Assembly: GCA_026770615.1 (NCBI GenBank)
Contig: MU631346.1
Location: 353,612-382,835, forward strand
Length of the DNA: 29,224 nucleotides
Source of the DNA: Pavlovales sp. CCMP2436
Lineage: Eukaryota > Haptophyta > Pavlovophyceae > Pavlovales
Reading direction: 5' to 3'
Below the pieces are notes generated by a model. It was given only the letters and a program-made list of their open reading frames with translations, had not been told where the DNA came from and searched no databases. The position numbers and the translations under genes were made by a program. This document shows, one piece after another, positions 18,389 through 27,687 of this stretch. The first letter of the stretch is position 1. The number at the start of each line of letters is the position of its first letter.

Positions 18389-19455
18389 AGCGGGGCGGAA
18401 TCGCTCACGAAATATTTTTGGGCGAAAATCCTTCATCCGTCACCAAATTGAGAGGTTCGCAGTACATAGGCCTCTCAGTATGCGAACGAATGGTGAAGGT
18501 GGTTTTAAGCCTTCACCAACTGTTGGCGACCGCCTACCAAGGATGCGCTGGCACTCCCACTGGATTCTGAGCATGAGTCCGACTGACACCGGATCAAGGG
18601 ATTAAGATACCCTTATGTTGGTACCCGCAATATTGGGCCTTCATCTTTCCAACTTGGATAGAAAAGGACGGCCAGCGCTGACCGTCCTTTTCAATCCGAT
18701 TTGGAAAGATGAAGGCCCGATATTGCCGATACCGACACCAACCTTCACCAACCTTCGCCATGCTTGAAGCCAGTCGGGGTCGATCGAGAGAAGGTGTGAC
18801 GATCTCAGCCATTCGAGGACGATGAGGGGTTTTGGTGAAGGTCGGGTAGGGGCCGCCTAGACAACGCGAGGCCGCACCCTTCCTAAGGCAAGGAATAGGA
18901 TAGCCTACACACACCAAGCCATGTGCTAGGCGGTACCCGCATTTGCGATTACAGCATAGCACGGTTCAGGCTATACGGAGGTTTTTTGCGTTTATGTTTT
19001 GTTGTAATTGTGCGCAGGATCGCGGCGGCGCGATGCGACGACGAGCAAGGATCGTGGCAGAGAGACGACGCGGGAAGTAAGATAGCACATGAGACGATCG
19101 ATGCGCTGACCCTCTCATGTCATGCCCGTACGCCTTCGGGCAGCAAGTCGGGAGACGCTAAAAGAACTATTATTAAGAAAGGTTGAAAACAACCTTTACC
19201 ATTCGTTCGCATACTGAGAGGCCTACTGCGGACCTCTCATTTTGGTGGATAATCAAGGATTTCTCCCTAAATAAGTGATGGGATTTTTAGAAAAACAGTG
19301 AATACGGCACCCCATAGGCCAGCGGGGCGGAATCGCCCAATAAATACTTTTTGGGCGAAAATCCTTCATCCTTCACCAACATGAGAAGTTCGCAGTAGGT
19401 CTCTCAGTATGCGAACGGATGGTGAAGGTTGTTTTCAACCTTCACCAACCTTCAC
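18389..19455. repeat. Repeat cluster with CCTTCACCAA words
   Basis: About 130 bases at 18389-18525 recur at 19321-19455 in the same orientation (AGCGGGGCGGAATCGC start, AAAATCCTTCATCC middle, ATGGTGAAGGT end). A partial inverted copy is at 19177-19245. Between them are the long hairpin at 18615-18738 and no supported gene. The layout suggests one or more non-autonomous elements. Confidence 0.6.
18615..18738. repeat. 62-bp-arm hairpin, almost no loop
   Basis: Centred on AGCGCT at 18674-18679. The inner 50 bases of each arm match at 45 positions, and several mismatches would be G-U pairs in RNA. Arms begin GGTA near 18620 and end TACC near 18734. Confidence 0.85.
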
Positions 19456-19858
19456 TAACCTTCACCAATACCCGCACCCTGCCCGCACCCAGGCTATCAC
19501 AGTTCTGCCCAGCCCCCGCTCAACTCAAAAATCAAGCTCCGTGCGCATAGCGCGTATTTTCCCAGTGCGGACGCGCGCCTGCAGTGTGCCGAGAAGCCCC
19601 CTTTGCCCCATTTGGTACGTATGAAGGCATGCGCGGCCCCTCGCCCCCCTCCCCCGCGTCTCTCTGAGGCCCTCCCCAATTTTGCCCCCCAAACCGCCCC
19701 AAACCAGTACGATTTCCCGACAAAACACACCCGCCCTTCCTCCCCTTTTCATCAAAATTTCAAAATTCAAAAACGGTCGTCACCCCTCCGATTTACCTCC
19801 AGTCCTGGACCTGTTCCCAGCACGGAGTCCGGTGTTTATTCGTTGGAACCCCGCAGTG

Positions 19859-19860
<2 letters not shown>
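19456..19860. other. No gene seen; pyrimidine-rich spacer
   Basis: C-rich stretches (19640-19665, 19700-19745) without a supported coding frame. Confidence 0.4.

Positions 19861-19897
<37 letters not shown>
19861..19897. repeat. (TA)n microsatellite
   Basis: About 18 TA units. It produces meaningless Tyr-Ile runs in translated frames. Confidence 0.95.
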
Positions 19898-19900
<3 letters not shown>

Positions 19901-19914
19901 ATACCAGGTACAGT

Positions 19915-20820
19915 AACTAATTTCAGATCAATTCCGATTATATTTACAGCAGATGCACACGCCACCCCGCACGCACAGGCACTGCGCTCATTCAAATGGC
20001 CAGTGGAAGCCTGCCAGGCCACCGCACGACCTACTTCTGAAAGGGAACAGCCACAGACCCCCGCACCACCAGCAACGACTATGCCCGCCTCGCTACACGA
20101 TACCACAACAACCCCGCCGCGCAAACGCACACAGAGCTGAGCCAAGCCCGCCACACAACAGAGGCAGAATCCATTCACCCCTACGCCGGCCACCCCACAG
20201 AGGCCAACCCCAATCGCCCCCCCAGCGCAACAAGCAGCGGCTGCCAACACCACAGCAGATAGACGAGGACATGCCAGCTTTCCGCCCGCGCATATTTTCA
20301 ATAATATTATTGCGCTCATCCAAACGCTCATTGGAAGCCAGCCAGATCTACACACCACCTATGGAGCCAGACCAGACACAACAGTCGACCGTGAAAATGA
20401 AGCGGAGGCGCACGACACGACCCCCCCCACCCTCCCCCCCCAGGCGATAGAGAAATGACAGCCATCAGAGCCCCACACCACTGTGTTCTGCGCCCATCCA
20501 TGCGGCTCAAAGCAGCGACACAGACCCACACACCCCAGCAGCCAGCAGAAGCGCGCCAAAAGCGCAGCTAAGAGGAGGGATAATGCCTCAAAACGCATAC
20601 CCTAAAATATTGAGCACGAGGCCCACCCTCCTGAGGGGGTGGGGTAGTCCGGGACCACAATGCGCCTCCATCGTGTGATTCTTGCGCTTCCTGTGCACAA
20701 GAATAACCAGGCTGCCGGATATGAGTGTTAGCAGTTATCTCAGACACGTTTTTAAACCTACGATTTAAACGCCTCAGGAGGACACTTTGCCGTTTATAAT
20801 AGGCAAGTTATATAGCCTTG
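19915..20820 (+). mobile_element. Diverged F1-like retrotransposon tail
   Basis: Proline- and threonine-rich, basic frames (PPRKRTQS, RRTTRPPPPSPP) resemble the F1 C-terminus in composition. The word GAGGCCCACCC, its stem partner GGGGGTGGGGTAG at 20633-20647 and the position relative to the ORF end match F1 at 1703-1730. Beyond the stem the tail is different. I read this as a related but distinct LINE. Confidence 0.45.
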
Positions 20821-20826
20821 GAGTTA

Positions 20827-21125
20827 CAGGGTGTCGCGGGCCATAAGAACGGCACTTATTTTGAGACTGAGGCTCATTTTCTTAGCAATTATATACACAC
20901 AATGCTTAAATCTTGCTTAAAGTACTACACACTCACACCCTTTGGTGTGAGTGCTGGTGCATGAGGGTTTGGGTCGATCGCTCGACCTCAGCCTGACGTC
21001 GACCAAGCCAGTGACTGAACAACACCTGTTGAACCATGCTGAGCCGCTAATATATATATTGAAGGGCACACAAAATGAGGCCCAGTTTCTTAACGTTACG
21101 GTTACTTATTGCCAGCGACACCCTG
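20827..21125. mobile_element. MITE family A, copy 3, with a nested insertion
   Basis: CAGGGTGTCGCGGGCCATAA at the left and ACTTATTGCCAGCGACACCCTG at the right are diverged terminal repeats, with TA on both sides. At about 20926-21050 the interior is interrupted by foreign sequence ending in an F2 tail; the MITE then resumes with ATTGAAGGGCA as in copy 4. Confidence 0.75.
20954..21050 (+). mobile_element. F2 3'-tail fragment nested in MITE
   Basis: CTGACGTCGACCAAGCCAG through GAACCATGCTGAGCCGCTAATATA matches the F2 terminus in plus orientation. Just before it is a perfect 10-bp hairpin (CACTCACACC/GGTGTGAGTG, 20930-20953). It entered after the MITE. Confidence 0.7.
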
Positions 21126-21139
21126 TATCTGAGTGTGTG

Positions 21140-21990
21140 TTCGAATAACTAAGTGTAACGGCAGGCCCTTTTGAGCGTGCGTTAGGTGGAAGCCTGGCCG
21201 GCCGAGTGTGTGTTAGCTGTTATAAGTGTTAGGTCGGACCTAACACACACTAAGTGCTAGGAGTCCAGGAAGTCAGCCGTTTGAGTGTTATATAGGTGTC
21301 CAGCCAATGAGCAGCCTGCTGCGAAACACATTCGTGCATAGAGGAATTGATATAGTTACTTCTACCAGCTCCCCACTTCGGCGTAGCGCGTAGGAGCCTG
21401 CGTCGGAGCGCTAAGATCAGCCTGACTTGAACTTGAAACGTACCGCCAGCCCGAACCCCCCCTACATTAATATAGTTAAACCATCAATGTATTTCTACTT
21501 GGCTGGCTCGTAGAAGGATTCTCACTGGCTCCCCGTGAATTTGCTCCCTGGGTTTTTATATTAATTAAGAATTTGATCAATAATTAATTCAATTATTAAA
21601 TAATTTAAAACGGCAGTTCCTAACATTCGGCCCTTTTGCCGTTTGAGTGTTATAGGCGACTAGCCAATGAGCAGTCTGCTGCGAACCAGCCGAGCATAAA
21701 CAAATTGATCTAGTTAAACCATTAAGATTTAACGTATTTATATTTGGCTGGTTCGCAGAAGAATTCCCACTGGCTCCCCGTAAATTTGCTTCCTGGGTCT
21801 ATTTATCAACCAAGATTTTGATCAAGAATTAAATTAATTTTTAAATAATTTTAAACGGCTGTTCCCTAACATTCGGCCTTTTTGAGTGTGCGTGTTAGGT
21901 GGGGGTCCAGCCGGCCGAGTGTGTGTTAACTGTTGCGAATGTAAGCAGGTCGGACCTAAGACACAGACTCAGTGTTAGGCGACCATCTAA
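21140..21990. repeat. Tandem fold-back units with flanking direct repeats
   Basis: Two units start with GCCGTTTGAGTGTTATA at 21276 and 21638 and are each about 242 bases once F3 is removed from the first. Each carries an inverted pair, AGCCAATGAGCAG...CCAGCC against GGCTGG...CCCACTGGCT, about 100 bases apart. On both sides lie similar blocks (21150-21275, 21880-21990) rich in GAGTGTGTGTTA, with a perfect 11-bp stem at 21206-21216/21240-21250. Confidence 0.65.
21359..21469 (+). mobile_element. F3 retroposed element, short copy (111 bp)
   Basis: Bounded by the 9-bp repeat ATATAGTTA (21350-21358 and 21470-21478). The sister unit at about 21705-21715 shows the empty site (TTGATCTAGTTAAACC). The body matches the right end of 6374-6707. 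Confidence 0.85.
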
Positions 21991-22129
21991 CACTCCTATT
22001 TCTGGACTTATTTGCGTGTTTATTATTTGATACAAGTGCGGCATGTGCGAAGGCAAGCTGCATTTTGAGACGAGCGAGATGCAGTAGCGGCTGATCAGCG
22101 CGTCAGTCAAAGAGTCGTAAATTGGCGTG

Positions 22130-22268
22130 TGCTCTGCGATCAGCCTTAGCGGTGGGGCAGACATCCGTGTGCTCTGCAAAGGTCTCTTGATCCTAGTGTT
22201 TTGCTCAACGCTTGGGTCCGGTAGAGACCTGTCAGGGGTCGGGTGTATTTCTAGATATTTACACATAA
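22130..22268 (+). mobile_element. F1-type 3' tail, subfamily 2
   Basis: ATCCGTGTGCTC, then a hairpin with GGTCTC (22181-22186) paired to GAGACC (22224-22229) and an inner GATCC/GGGTC stem, then TCTAGATATTTACACA. Same layout as 1880-1975 with different bases in both arms. Confidence 0.65.
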
Positions 22269-22269
22269 T

Positions 22270-23010
22270 AGATCCTGACTCACTTAATGGGGATACTATG
22301 TAGTAGTAAGACGGGAATTACCGGTTCTGTGTCCAGCGTTGCCGTTGGCTTTGACTTTTGCGTGGCTTTGGCCGCTGAGTCCGAGAATTAAATATTTATC
22401 CGGACAGGAATTCGTAGTCTTACACAATAAGTAAAAGTGAATTCCTATTTGGCGTCGACAGATATTAGAATATCATGTCGTACGCTGTGTGCAGCTCGCC
22501 GAGCCTGCCACTTTATACAGGGGCGGTTGTTTTCTCCTTCCCCTGTCCACATTTCCTAACAATAGGGTCTCTAGCCGACCGGACAGGGCGAGTCAATAAT
22601 CCTCCTCTTAACGATAAACTTTCTTTTCTTAACATCCTATACTTAACTATTATTAGGTCTGTGGCGGTGTGTGCGAGATTGGGTTCTTTGGCAGTTAGTA
22701 TTGATTTCGCTGTGAATGTTGGTTTGTTCCGCGCCTCACTTTGCCCCGAAGAAAAAATGAACTTGTTTGTTAGCCGCGGAGCTTACGTTTGACACAAATC
22801 TTGGCGTGGTCTGGCAAAAAAACCGGCAAACAAACAATCAACCTCGCCACGAAGCCGAACCTGCGAAAATGCAGGCTCTTTCAGGAGTGCGCCCTTGACC
22901 TTCGATGGTTGGTGAACCATTAACATCTGCGTCCTAAGGAGGCTCGTGCTCCTCGGGCCGCATCGCCACTTTCACTTGTCAGCATCCAATTCACGGTAAA
23001 GACGAAAATT
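22270..23010. other. No recognised gene
   Basis: An open frame of 105 codons at 22475-22792 (+) has no recognisable domain and no supporting codon bias, so it is not called. The rest is non-coding to the eye. Confidence 0.4.
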
Positions 23011-23014
23011 AATA

Positions 23015-23181
23015 CAGGGGATCGCGGGCAATAAGAACGGCGCTTTTTGAGGCTGAGGCTGAGCTTCTTGACAAATTACATACAAACAATGGTTAAATTT
23101 TGGTTAAAAATACTATTGAAGGGCAGAAAAACGAGGCTCAGTTTCTTAACACGACGGTTTCTTATTGCCCGCGATCCCCTG
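23015..23181. mobile_element. MITE family A, copy 4 (intact, 167 bp)
   Basis: Perfect terminal inverted repeats of at least 23 bp starting CAGGGGATCGCGGGCAATAA, flanked by TA at 23013-23014 and 23182-23183. The best-preserved member and a useful reference for the family. Confidence 0.85.
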
Positions 23182-23365
23182 TATTTGAGCGCAACCCTCG
23201 GGCGCTGGAAATTATAGCGTGCAGCATATGTACTGCAGTGTGGAAGTCTTCCTCCAAAAATCGTCGGTCATACCATCGGTCAAAATAAGTCAGATCTGAC
23301 GGATTTTTGGTCACAATCGGTCAAAATTTTATTCAAATAAAAAACAAAATCTGAAATTCGTGCGT

Positions 23366-23500
23366 CTGATGAGCCTTAGCGGTGAGGACAGTATCCGCGT
23401 GCTCTGCAAATGTCCCTTGACCCGAGTGCTTCTCAACACTTGGGTCCGGTGGAGACCTGTCAGGGGACGGACGTATTTTAAGATATTTACACACCAGAAA
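23366..23500 (+). mobile_element. F1-type 3' tail, subfamily 2, second copy
   Basis: About 80% like 22130-22268 by eye, with GACCCGAGTG paired to CACTTGGGTC (perfect apart from one G-T) and the same GACGGACGTATTT...TTTACACA end. Confidence 0.65.
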
Positions 23501-23665
23501 AACTTTGTCTTCATAGGTTCACCAGGATATTCCACGACTCTTAGTGCGTCAAAACCATGATGTGCGCTTCAGAACCCGGCAACTGCGGCCGTGCTTGCCT
23601 GCGCAGAACCCGGCAACCTCGGCCCTGGCGCAGAACCTGGCAACTTTTCGAGCGTTTTCAAGATC

Positions 23666-23722
23666 AGCCTCAGTGTGTAAATATCTAGAAATACGTCCGT
23701 CCCCTGACAGGTGCTCGAGCTG
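23666..23722 (-). mobile_element. F1-type 3' tail fragment
   Basis: Reverse complement reads CACCTGTCAGGGGACGGACG then TTTCTAGATATTTACACA, the last 50 bases of the subfamily 2 tail. A very short truncated insertion. Confidence 0.6.
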
Positions 23723-23833
23723 AGCCTAGCGCAGTTAGAGCATGCGGCAGACGTGAGCCAAGCGTGCGGGCCAGGTGCTTGCTCGGGCCAAGGCTAGCCA
23801 GTGGCAAGTCTATCTGTATTCCTCGACTAAGAA

Positions 23834-24032
23834 AGGATTTCTAGTTAGGACGTCTTTCCCCGAAAGAGGTCTCTCGGACGTGAGTCCAGGACCATCCCCG
23901 AGCTCACAGATACCGCCCCCCCCTGAGCCTGGTTACTCAGAGAGCCCCTTTTACAAATTCGACTTTTGCCCGAATCGAACCTGAGACCTGCGAGTGTCGG
24001 CCACTTGGTTGTCCCCACTAGACCACGGCAAA
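23834..24032 (-). mobile_element. tRNA-headed SINE with F1-like LINE tail
   Basis: The head (24032-23965) starts TTTGCCG, ends GGGCAAA, and holds an A box TGGTCTAGTGG (24015-24025) and a B box GGTTCGATTCG (23971-23981) 33 bases apart. The body continues GGTATCTGTGAGCTCGGGG, a hairpin GGTC..GGAC-TCAC-GTCC..GACC, CGGGGAAAGACG, and CTAACTAGAAATC. This follows the F1 tail at 1874-1970 almost word for word. A SINE using the F1 LINE enzymes in trans is the natural reading. It ends about 120 bases upstream of the FKBP start codon. Confidence 0.6.
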
Positions 24033-24152
24033 CCAGTCCAACTGCCCCAAGAAGGGGGGGAAAACCCTTGAGCTGCCCGCGAACAAATTGTTTTTAAAAC
24101 TCGACGTTGTTCGACGCCCAGGCTCGCGCCCATCTGAATTCTGACGGTCGGG

Positions 24153-25263
24153 ATGAGCTCGAGCGTTCGCCTGATCACCACGGCACTCGTCACACTGCTG
24201 CTGCTGGTCCCGGCAAAGGCCTTCTCTGCAGTCCCTCGCCTGGTCACCGTGCACACACCGCTTCGCTCCTCGGGCTCGCCGGGGCTCGAGGCCTTCTCTG
24301 CGGCCCCTCGCCTGGTCACCGCGCGCACGCCGCTGCGCCCCTCGGACTCGCTCCGCATGTCGGGCGACGATGCCGACGCTGCCGAAGCTGCCAATGGACC
24401 CGCAGAGCCGGCGCCGGCGCCGGCAAGCCCAGGTATGTACGATCTTTCGAAGCTGCAAAACTCTGACGGCGGCGGCTTTAACAAGTTCGACCCGGTCCTC
24501 AGCGCCTCGAGCTTCATTTCGCGCCGCTTCGGTATTGTCGGCGGGCTCGCGCTCGTCGCCGTCCTGGCGGCGACGGAGGGTAACGAGATTTTTAAGTCGC
24601 TTACGTCCACTGGGCCAGTGGCGGGCACGGGGGAGACTGTCACACTGCCGGACGGCCTTTCGTATATCGATCTGATGGTGGCAACGCAGGGGGATTCCGT
24701 CCTCCCTGGCAACGTTATTGGTACGCGCCCATTCGAAGCTAGGCCCCTAGCCATTAGAGGCAGACCCACCTATTATTTCAATTTGCGGTACTGTCTCTCT
24801 GCGATAGACCCAACAGCAATGCCAACAGCAATGCCAACAGCAAGGGCGCCATTTCAGGTTTAAACATTGAGTTGTGCATTAACGGCCCTAGCCATTAAAG
24901 AGTCTTCCTGGTCACTGTCTGTTGTCCAGTGTCCAGTGCCTGTCTACTGTCCGCTGACGCTTACCCCACGCACCCTCGTGCCCCCGCGCCCTCGCTTAAG
25001 GGATCCACGCCGTGGTGAGCGTCGGCGACACGAAGCTCTTCGACACGCACACCGATAAGCCGATTGCATACACGTACGGAAAGCGCCCGTACCCAAACCT
25101 CGTGTGCACGGGTGTGGAGGAGGGCCTCCGCGGCATGAAGGTGGGCGGAATTCGCCAGCTGAGCATCCCGCAGGCGCTGGCGCCGTCGGGCGTCACGCTG
25201 CCGCCCGGCGTCGCGCTGACGTACGTACTCGAGCTCACCGAGATCTTGCCCGCTTATTTTTAA
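24153..25263 (+). CDS. FKBP-type peptidyl-prolyl isomerase, predicted thylakoid lumen (2 exons)
   Basis: Exons 24153-24720 and 25001-25263 join in phase (split Gly codon 190) to give 276 residues. Residues 1-23 are a signal peptide ending AKA, with Phe24 at +1 (FSAVP), the plastid-entry mark of algae with complex red plastids. A 24-residue segment starting FSA(V/A)PRLVT is duplicated (24-47, 48-71). SRRFG at 123-127 with the hydrophobic run IVGGLALVAVLAA looks like a twin-arginine lumen signal. The FKBP domain spans about 160-276 (LPDGLSYIDL, LFDTH with the conserved Phe-Asp, GVEEGLRGMKVGGIRQLSIP, LTYVLELTEI). The usual active-site Trp is Val here, so isomerase activity may be weak. Expected role: folding of lumen or photosystem proteins. 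The only intact host gene recognised in the window. Confidence 0.85.
24721..25000 (+). other. FKBP intron (GT-AG, phase 1)
   Basis: Donor GTACGC at 24721 and acceptor TTAAG at 24996-25000. Removing it restores the FKBP frame, whereas reading through stops at 24861. Inside is a direct repeat, GGCCC(C)TAGCCATTA(G/A)AG, at 24742-24758 and 24884-24900, and three CCAACAGCAATG-like units at 24810-24845. Confidence 0.8.
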
Positions 25264-25599
25264 GTGGCCGTACGAATGCCACCGTTACTAGCCCTGTGTG
25301 AGCGGCGCTGGGCGCTGTGGAACCTCGCTCGGCTCATATCCTCAAGTCTACTATATAGGGTTTAACATACAGAATAGTTATACTTACTGATAGGGATTCA
25401 AGCTGGCGTCTGACTGTTCTGAATGTTTTGCTGGTCTGAGCGCTGCGTCGCCCATTGCCTGCTGCGTGCCTTAGTCGGCTGAATTCTGCCCTTCGCTTGT
25501 CAATAGTTAAGTTTCTTCAGCCCAACCCTTTTTAAATTAGCCGCTTTTTGAATGCGTTAAGTTTCGTTCGAAGCATATGCTCCGCGGTTCTGTAAAGGC

Positions 25600-26060
25600 C
25601 GACCAACAGCCTGATGAAAAACCAGACATTCGAGTGAGAATCTGTAATTACCTGCCCATTCGAGTGAGAGCTAGGTGTCCAGTGATAGGTACCCAACTAT
25701 CACTCACTCGGCGAACCCCCCCCCTTAGCTCTCATGTCACTCGGCCACCGAGTGAGAGCTAATCGCTTCATATTGAATTTAATTAAATTTAATTTATATC
25801 AATTAATACGATCAGTCATCCACGTCAGACAGTTAGCCGTCAGCGCAGTCGGACCTTTGACAACAAACACCCAATGAGAGAGCAGGGATCCACCAGCCAC
25901 ATATTCGAGATTTAATGTCCTACTTTTATTTCAATGTGGCTGGTGCATCCCTGCCCACTGATTGGCTGACAGCTCTCACTTGGCCGAGGGGGCTTTCTAG
26001 GCGCCACGAGTGAGAGCAGCTATCACTCACTCATCTTTGTGGCTCCCCGATTAGCTAGCA
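25600..26060. repeat. GAGTGAGAG-motif cluster with fold-back element
   Basis: The word CGAGTGAGAG or its complement occurs at least six times. In the middle, 25871-25902 and 25934-25965 are 32-bp inverted arms (28 of 32 matching) that begin CCAATGAG and end GATTGG, like the units at 21.3-21.8 kb. No coding region. Confidence 0.65.
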
Positions 26061-26299
26061 TATCACTCGCTTTTGGAGCTATACGGTTTAGCTCAAAATC
26101 ACTTCAGATTTGCCTAGCTCACAGGAATGTCTGTGAAAAACCGTTGCCCTAATTTATTATTTATTCCGCCCGCGTCTCTCAACGCCGTCGGTTCATAACT
26201 TTGTTCCTCTCGCGAGTGAATCCGCCGTGCCAGCAGGTAAATACAGCTCGCTATAAAATAGCAAGGAAAAAGAAAAAAGCTTTTCCAGTGAAGTTAAAT

Positions 26300-27238
26300 T
26301 TACAGTAACTTGCCGCCGACACCTCCTCGCAGCGTTGTCGTCCACCGAGCCGTCGAGCCCGCCGCCGAGCACAGACCAATGCGAACCGTCCATCAGTGCC
26401 CAGCGCAGGACATCACCAAGCGAGGGAACTGTTTCATCAACAATTCCTTCGCCGAATGGTGGAGTGGTTGAGTACCAAGCTACTCCACCTGGTGACATCC
26501 TTCGCTTCGCATTGAATGACGAATCGCTTTTGTCTATGCTCGGCGGGATACTCGAGCAGATAAGCGGCACGTTGTGGATCAATCGCGACGATGTTCTACG
26601 CTTGCTTGACACCGTGACTTCTGCCGCGGAGAACGGGTTCCACTGCTACGCAAGTGTCGGGCTGTTCTCCAAGGCGTAGTGTAAGAACAAGCTCGAAAAT
26701 GTCCTCGATCGGACAAGGCACACGCCCGAGCTGCGAGTCGGGCTGCCATACGCATTCGATCCGCGCCGCGCGGCGCTCATCAATCGTCCTGCTCTGCACG
26801 AGTTTCTCGGCGACGGATTCTACTCTTCGCGCGTCGATTTCCTGCGCGCACGCACGAGGAAATCGTGGTCGGCCAACATGTTGACGTGCATACTCGACGC
26901 GCGTGAAATGCATCTCCCTCCCTACCATCGAGATTGGCAAAAGCAAGGCTGAGTCGACCGCCATGGTGAGCAATCTGCTCGGCGAGTTCAAGGCGCGAGT
27001 CGAGCTACGCAGCCTACACGCGCGCCTCGCGCAGCTAGCGCTCGCAAACGTTCGCGCAACAGGACCAACGTTTGGTTCGTGCCTTCCCTTTGCCGGCGCG
27101 TGCCTACCGACAGAGAGCATGCACGCGCCGCCAGCACAATGCAGCAAGACCAAGCGCGGGTATCTGCGGCCTCGTGCAAACGGGATCTCGGAGCTTCATC
27201 TGGAAGCGCAGCGCCGTTGCGTACGCGCGCGCGGATAA
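26300..27238 (+). pseudogene. Unidentified ORF with in-frame TAG and a frameshift
   Basis: A frame beginning after a possible splice acceptor (AATTTACAG, ends near 26304) reads through a Ser/Pro-rich segment (TEPSSPPPSTDQCEPS), then PPGDILRFALNDESLLSMLG. It meets a TAG at 26677-26679 and continues in the same frame as CKNKLENVLDRTRHTPELRV and LINRPALHEFLGDGFYSSRV to about 26900. A shift then leads into TAMVSNLLGEFKARVELRSL, ending at 27236. No family recognised. A likely first exon or leader is 26163-26236 (GTAAAT donor), shared with 4912-4985. Probably a decayed gene or a transposon gene. Confidence 0.4.
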
Positions 27239-27410
27239 ACGAGGTTGACTGGCGACATGTTGCTGCCACTCCACTCATGCCTCCAGCAACTCCACGCGTG
27301 AGATCAGCATTGCTCGCCATCTGCTCGCCATGTGCCTCTGCACCTGCCTCTACCGCCTGTTCTCCCAATGATGGTTCGCATCGTTGTGGCGTCACACTAG
27401 ATGCCCTCCC

Positions 27411-27485
27411 CCGCACTACCCCCACCTCTCACCTTCCCCCCTTCCACCCTTGACCCACCCCCCCCCTCCCCCTCTCCCTCCTCCA
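27411..27485. repeat. Pyrimidine-rich tract
   Basis: Long run of C with interspersed T and A, ending before an AT-rich stretch. No further function seen. Confidence 0.7.
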
Positions 27486-27687
27486 AAAATAATATGAATA
27501 TTTATGCAATTATAATAATTGTGTGGCCAGAATCTCTGTCCGACATCGCGCAACAGCTTATCGGACGTCATCACGAAATCTGCACCTTATTTTCCAGGTA
27601 CTCCAGCCATCTAATACACACCGTAACTTAATGGAAAATGATTTATAACCACATTTTTTGATAAATTACACAAATCCTATCAGAGGG

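Noticed and set aside
18594..18962. 122-codon minus-strand frame
   Set aside because: It spans the long hairpin and reflects its palindromic sequence.
19682..20140. Open frame through the (TA)n tract
   Set aside because: The Tyr-Ile run comes from the microsatellite; the part upstream shows no protein-like features.
22475..22792. 105-codon open frame
   Set aside because: No domain, no neighbours in support, and no splice or promoter evidence.
23965..24032. Functional tRNA gene on the minus strand
   Set aside because: A and B boxes and a 6-bp acceptor stem are present, but the D loop is too short, the anticodon arm has no proper 7-base loop with T33, and the T stem is weak. It fits a SINE head better.
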